Source: Micrococcaceae bacterium UBA6021 (GTDB lineage: Bacteria; Actinomycetota; Actinomycetes; Actinomycetales; Micrococcaceae). From it: a DNA stretch of 7,798 bases. The notes below the pieces were generated by a model. It had not been told where the DNA came from. It did not search any database and worked only from the letters and a program-made list of their open reading frames with translations. Location of the stretch: assembly GCA_002427975.1 (NCBI GenBank), contig DIZT01000075.1, positions 674-8,471 of the forward strand, given 5' to 3'. Below, in pieces: positions 5,230-7,798 of the stretch; position 1 is the first letter of the stretch, and each line of letters opens with the position of its first letter. The translations under genes and the position numbers were made by a program.

Positions 5230-6417
5230 ATGGCACGCACAACCATCACCACCCAGGTCGCCATCATGGGCGCGGGCCCCGCCGGCCTCATGCTTTCCCA
5301 CTTGCTGGCCAAGCAGGGCATCGAATCGGTGGTGGTCGAGATCCGCAGCCGCAAGGAAATCCAGGAGACCGTCCGGGCAGGCATCCTGGAGCACGGCACG
5401 GTGAACCTGCTCGTGGACTCCGGCGTGTCGGACCGTGTGCTGCGCGTAGGCGACCGCCACGACGGCATCGAGCTGCGGTTCAACGGCGAGAGCCACCGCA
5501 TTAACTTCAAGGAACTCGTGGGTGAGTCCGTGTGGCTCTACCCGCAGACGGACGTGTTCATGGACCTCGCCGCGCGTCGGGAGGCCGACGGCGGCGACGT
5601 CCGGTACAGCGTCACGGACACCGCCGTTCACGACCTCGAAGGCAAGCCGAAGGTCGGGTTCACTGATGCCGACGGCCAGGAATTCGAGATCCAGTCCGAC
5701 TTCCTCGTGGGCGCCGACGGTTCCCGCAGCCACTGCCGCCGCCAGCTACCGGAGGCCTCTCGGACCCAGTACTTCCACGAGTACCCCTTCGCCTGGTTCG
5801 GCATCCTCACCGAAGCGCCGCGTAGTTCGGATGAGCTGATCTACGCCAACTCCGATCACGGATTCGCCCTAATCAGCCAGCGGACCCAGACCGTGCAGAG
5901 GATGTATTTCCAGTGCGATCCGAAGGAAAACGTGGCCGATTGGGACGACGAACGCATCTGGTCCGAATTCCGCCGCCGCGTCAACGGCAACGGCTTTGAG
6001 CTCAAGGAAGGCCCGGTCATCGAAAAGATGGTCCTGCCGTTCCGCAGCTTCGTCCACGCCCCCATGCGCCATGGCAACCTCTTCCTGGCCGGCGACGCCG
6101 CGCACACTGTCCCGCCCACCGGTGCCAAGGGCCTCAACCTCGCCATCCACGACGTCAAGATCCTCTTCGAAGGCTTCGACTCCTTCTACTCCAACGGCTC
6201 CACCGCGCTGCTCGATTCCTACAGCGACCGGGCCCTGGACCGCGTCTGGAAGGCCCAGCACTTCTCCTACTGGATGACCTCCATGCTGCACACCGTCCCC
6301 GGTTCGGACGACTTCGGCCGCGCCCGCCAGCTCGGCGAGCTGCACTCCGTGGTCTCCTCCGAGCACGCCAAGGCCTACCTGGCTGAGTCCTACACCGGCT
6401 GGCCGGGCTCGCGTTAA
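5230..6417 (+). CDS. pobA: 4-hydroxybenzoate 3-monooxygenase (p-hydroxybenzoate hydroxylase)
   Basis: This 395-residue flavoprotein hydroxylates 4-hydroxybenzoate to protocatechuate using FAD, O2 and NAD(P)H; the Pseudomonas enzyme has 394 residues. The FAD-binding GAGPAG (14-19) is followed by acidic Glu37. The DG motif is at GADGSRSHCRR (161-171) and the GD motif at FLAGDAAHTVPPTGAKGLNL (285-304). Substrate-site residues known from Pseudomonas are conserved: Tyr205 (IYAN), Ser216, Arg218, Arg224, Tyr226 and, near the end, Tyr388 (ESYTGWP). Arg33 and Tyr38 of the Pseudomonas enzyme, linked to NADPH preference, align with Ile38 and Glu43 here, so coenzyme use may differ. GAGGA (5220-5224) precedes the ATG by 5 nt. 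No protocatechuate ring-cleavage gene is in the window. The gene looks fully functional and is the best-identified one here. Confidence 0.97.
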   Translation: MARTTITTQVAIMGAGPAGLMLSHLLAKQGIESVVVEIRSRKEIQETVRAGILEHGTVNLLVDSGVSDRVLRVGDRHDGIELRFNGESHRINFKELVGESVWLYPQTDVFMDLAARREADGGDVRYSVTDTAVHDLEGKPKVGFTDADGQEFEIQSDFLVGADGSRSHCRRQLPEASRTQYFHEYPFAWFGILTEAPRSSDELIYANSDHGFALISQRTQTVQRMYFQCDPKENVADWDDERIWSEFRRRVNGNGFELKEGPVIEKMVLPFRSFVHAPMRHGNLFLAGDAAHTVPPTGAKGLNLAIHDVKILFEGFDSFYSNGSTALLDSYSDRALDRVWKAQHFSYWMTSMLHTVPGSDDFGRARQLGELHSVVSSEHAKAYLAESYTGWPGSR

Positions 6418-6438
6418 GCCGCCAAGGTCAGCTGTACC

Positions 6439-6640
6439 TCAACCACCGTCCGACGGCGGTGCGGACACCGAAAAGGTGCCGAGTGTTTCCAGCTGGTCCA
6501 GGACATGGGCGGTTTCCCGCACTGCCTGGGACCAGCCGCAGTCCTTGATACCGACGTCGGTGGGTGCCCCAGCCGAGGTGGGTGTTCGTTTTCCCCAGAT
6601 TGTGGCGGTAGCCGGTGGCGCGAATGACGGCGTCGGGATC
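6439..6640 (-). pseudogene. Possible relic of a flavin-dependent monooxygenase/oxidoreductase
   Basis: On the minus strand, from 6640 downward, DPDAVIRATGYRHNLG reads like the late Rossmann segment of FMO-type flavoproteins, where a hydrophobic strand ends in ATGY/F followed by R-P/H-N-L. A stop lies directly before it. After some 15 residues this frame loses its protein-like look, and another minus frame (6600-6439) carries TDVGIKDCGWSQAVRETAH, then VLDQLETLGTF, ending at a TGA; that tail is protein-like but not recognised. One explanation is a C-terminal fragment with one frameshift. The short length makes chance resemblance possible. It is convergent with pobA. Confidence 0.35.
6444..6461 (+). 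terminator. Weak hairpin after pobA
   Basis: CACCGTC (6444-6450) pairs with GGCGGTG (6455-6461) around CGAC, with one T-G wobble, 26 nt after the pobA stop. A second hairpin using CGGTG and CACCG overlaps it. No T-run follows, so this is at best a weak or factor-aided terminator. Confidence 0.3.
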
Positions 6641-6692
6641 CTAGGTATATATCTCGGGGGTAGGGTTTGCTCTAGTCGACGAAGGGGTCAAC

Positions 6693-6896
6693 ATGAGCTA
6701 CAAATATCGAACCGTCCGGGTTCGTGGTACCGAGCTGGTTGGAACAATTGCGCGGAAGCACGGAAGTGGGCCTGACATCTACGAAACGTCCAAGGACCCG
6801 AGTACATCAGTGGTTCCGGTGTTCTTCGAGGCGTCGGGCGAGGTCCGTTTTTTCGACAGGTCGATGCTGGAGGACGTTGTGGCGCCTGCCAGTTAG
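6693..6896 (+). CDS. Hypothetical 67-residue protein
   Basis: I do not recognise this protein. It has an ATG preceded by GAAGGGG (6681-6687) at 5 nt. Its pattern looks like a small beta-rich domain: YRTVRVRG, LVGTIARKHG, then STSVVPVFFEA, GEVRFFDRSMLEDVV. Alternating hydrophobic residues and a short closing helix fit a barrel or SH3-like fold, but this is only a guess. There is no signal peptide, membrane segment or Cys pair. Third codon positions are visibly less GC-rich than in the neighbouring genes, which may mean later acquisition or simply a weakly expressed accessory gene. An AT-rich TATATATC element (about 6645-6653) about 40 nt upstream could be its -10 region, though no -35 is evident. 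It stands alone between relics and the DHFR-family gene. Confidence 0.5.
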   Translation: MSYKYRTVRVRGTELVGTIARKHGSGPDIYETSKDPSTSVVPVFFEASGEVRFFDRSMLEDVVAPAS

Positions 6897-7088
6897 CCGC
6901 GAAAGTACACCTGCGCCAGCCATGCCAGCCTGCCGGTGGACGTGCTCAGGCGGCATCTGTACGTCCGATCGCTCCATGGATGGCATTACCGGAACGGGTG
7001 GTGACGGGTTAGACCCGGATGGGAAACCGGTTGTACCTCGCCGAGGGGCCCTGCGGACACTGGCGTCGATCAGATCGGGGAGACGGTC
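6897..7088. other. Intergenic stretch before the DHFR-family gene
   Basis: No recognisable gene is present. A small stem (CGGGT 7005-7009 with ACCCG 7013-7017) is the only structure seen, and the right end supplies the ribosome binding site of the next gene. No promoter could be placed with confidence. Confidence 0.4.
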
Positions 7089-7724
7089 ATGAGCGAGACA
7101 ACTTCAAAGGCGTCATCAGCGGACCTGATGGTCGACCTGATCATATCCCTGGACGGGTATGCCTCCGCCGAGGGATGGCCCGGCTGGTGGGGTCTGGAGG
7201 GGCCGGAATACCTGGCGTGGCTCGAGCAAGAGGCGGAGAAGGACTACAGCTTCCTCCTGGGGGCAAACACATATCGCCTGATGTCCAGCATGTCACAGGC
7301 GGCCGCGGCGGAGGGCTCTGGTTTCTCCGAGAACGAAGGGGCCAGCCTGACCGGCCTTGCCGCCGTGCCCAAGGTCGTATTCTCCTCCACCCTGCAGGCG
7401 CCCCTGACTTGGCCGAACTCGGAGCTGGTCACCGGTGACGCGGTCGAGGCCGTGACGGAGATGAAACGGACCCGGACCGGGCGTTTGAGCACCCTCGGCA
7501 GTCTCAGCCTCTGCCGGTCGCTGCTGACCGCTGGGCTCGTGGACAGGTTCCGGCTGGTCGTCTTCCCGGTGATCACGGGCCGCACCGGGCGGGAGCGGAT
7601 CTACGACGGCTATCCGGACGTCTCGCTTGAGATGGTGGGTATCAGGACCTTCGACGGTAGGCTCCAGCTGCTCGAATACGTCCCCACCGTGCTCAGCGGT
7701 CCGCCGGGCAGTGGTCAGCCGTGA
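7089..7724 (+). CDS. Dihydrofolate reductase family protein (RibD C-terminal domain)
   Basis: A 211-residue cytoplasmic protein of the DHFR/RibD-C superfamily, whose members are NADPH-binding reductases; most stand-alone actinobacterial ones have no known substrate. Features in order: the opening strand and SLDGYAS (20-26), the family's SLDG motif; LLGANTYRLM (56-65), equal to the LGRxTYE block; PKVVFSSTL (94-102) and WPNSELVTGDAVEAVTEMK (108-126); LSTLGSLSLCRSLLTAGLVDRFRL (133-156), matching GS-L---L---GLVDE-RL; and FPVITGRTGRERIYDG (159-174), matching PVxLGxGxRLF. GGGGAG (7077-7082) precedes the ATG by 6 nt and supports this start over Met14. The insert around 67-90 is Ala/Ser/Gly-rich. Its neighbours give no hint about the substrate, and it is not the folate-pathway DHFR. 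Confidence 0.87.
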   Translation: MSETTSKASSADLMVDLIISLDGYASAEGWPGWWGLEGPEYLAWLEQEAEKDYSFLLGANTYRLMSSMSQAAAAEGSGFSENEGASLTGLAAVPKVVFSSTLQAPLTWPNSELVTGDAVEAVTEMKRTRTGRLSTLGSLSLCRSLLTAGLVDRFRLVVFPVITGRTGRERIYDGYPDVSLEMVGIRTFDGRLQLLEYVPTVLSGPPGSGQP

Positions 7725-7776
7725 GTCAATCCGTCGGGAATCCCTCGATGTGTGCGGCGGGCTGTTTAGGGGACGA

Positions 7777-7798
7777 CGGCGGCACGCGCGTGCCGCCG
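7777..7798. terminator. Perfect GC-rich hairpin palindrome at the window edge
   Basis: A 22-bp perfect palindrome (arms CGGCGGCACG and CGTGCCGCCG with a CG centre) begins 53 bp after the stop of the DHFR-family gene. Its strength and place suit a terminator stem, possibly serving both strands. The window ends at its last base, so a T-run cannot be checked. Confidence 0.5.

Noticed and set aside
5869..6366. 165-codon open frame antisense to pobA
   Set aside because: pobA is certain on the plus strand, and the antisense translation is Val/Gly/Glu-rich with no motif or ribosome binding site.
4670..6515. Shared GGTTTCCCGC words near 4670 and 6510 as a possible repeat pair
   Set aside because: The match is only about 10 bp and does not extend, so chance is enough to explain it.
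6476..6775. 99-codon plus-strand frame after pobA
   Set aside because: It has no ribosome binding site or motif, and its end overlaps the better-supported small gene at 6693.
7005..7017. CGGGT/ACCCG stem before the DHFR-family gene
   Set aside because: Five base pairs with a 3-nt loop and no T-run is too weak to call a terminator or regulatory structure.

Overview
The window looks like a piece of a high-GC actinobacterial chromosome. An Arthrobacter-like member of the Micrococcaceae is the best guess, from codon use, the PobA sequence and the class of zinc alcohol dehydrogenase; this is an inference, not an identification. No rRNA, tRNA, CRISPR array or intact insertion sequence is visible.

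Layout, left to right. (1) Bases 1-765 hold the C-terminal part of a membrane-bound, processive family-2 glycosyltransferase whose N-terminus lies outside the window. (2) Bases 804-1282, minus strand, are a decayed HpcH/HpaI-type aldolase: three pieces of one protein in three frames, with two apparent internal deletions. (3) Bases 1283-1579 carry no recognisable gene. The right half is a dense regulatory region with two copies of a dyad operator 21 bp apart, a sigma70-like promoter, a separate 18-bp dyad at the expected transcription start, and a strong leader hairpin. (4) Bases 1580-4648 are a probable operon on the plus strand: an NTF2/SnoaL-like small protein (TTG start), an NCS1-family permease and a zinc-dependent medium-chain alcohol dehydrogenase. 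(5) Bases 4649-5229 hold no convincing complete gene, but the last ~40 codons of an IclR-family regulator survive at 4991-5113, followed by a 15-bp dyad. (6) Bases 5230-6417 encode PobA, 4-hydroxybenzoate 3-monooxygenase. (7) Bases 6418-6692 contain a hairpin and a likely minus-strand relic of a flavin-dependent monooxygenase. (8) An unrecognised 67-residue ORF (6693-6896) and a dihydrofolate-reductase/RibD-C family protein (7089-7724) follow. A perfect 22-bp hairpin palindrome closes the window.

How the genes may work together: PobA converts 4-hydroxybenzoate to protocatechuate. The permease, NTF2-like protein and alcohol dehydrogenase look like a small uptake-and-oxidation operon for an unidentified heterocyclic or aromatic compound, with its own regulated promoter. 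They may or may not feed the PobA step; no aldehyde dehydrogenase or ring-cleavage gene is present to prove it. Three gene relics around these intact genes (aldolase, IclR regulator, flavoprotein) mark this as an accessory catabolic region that has been rearranged and trimmed by deletion.
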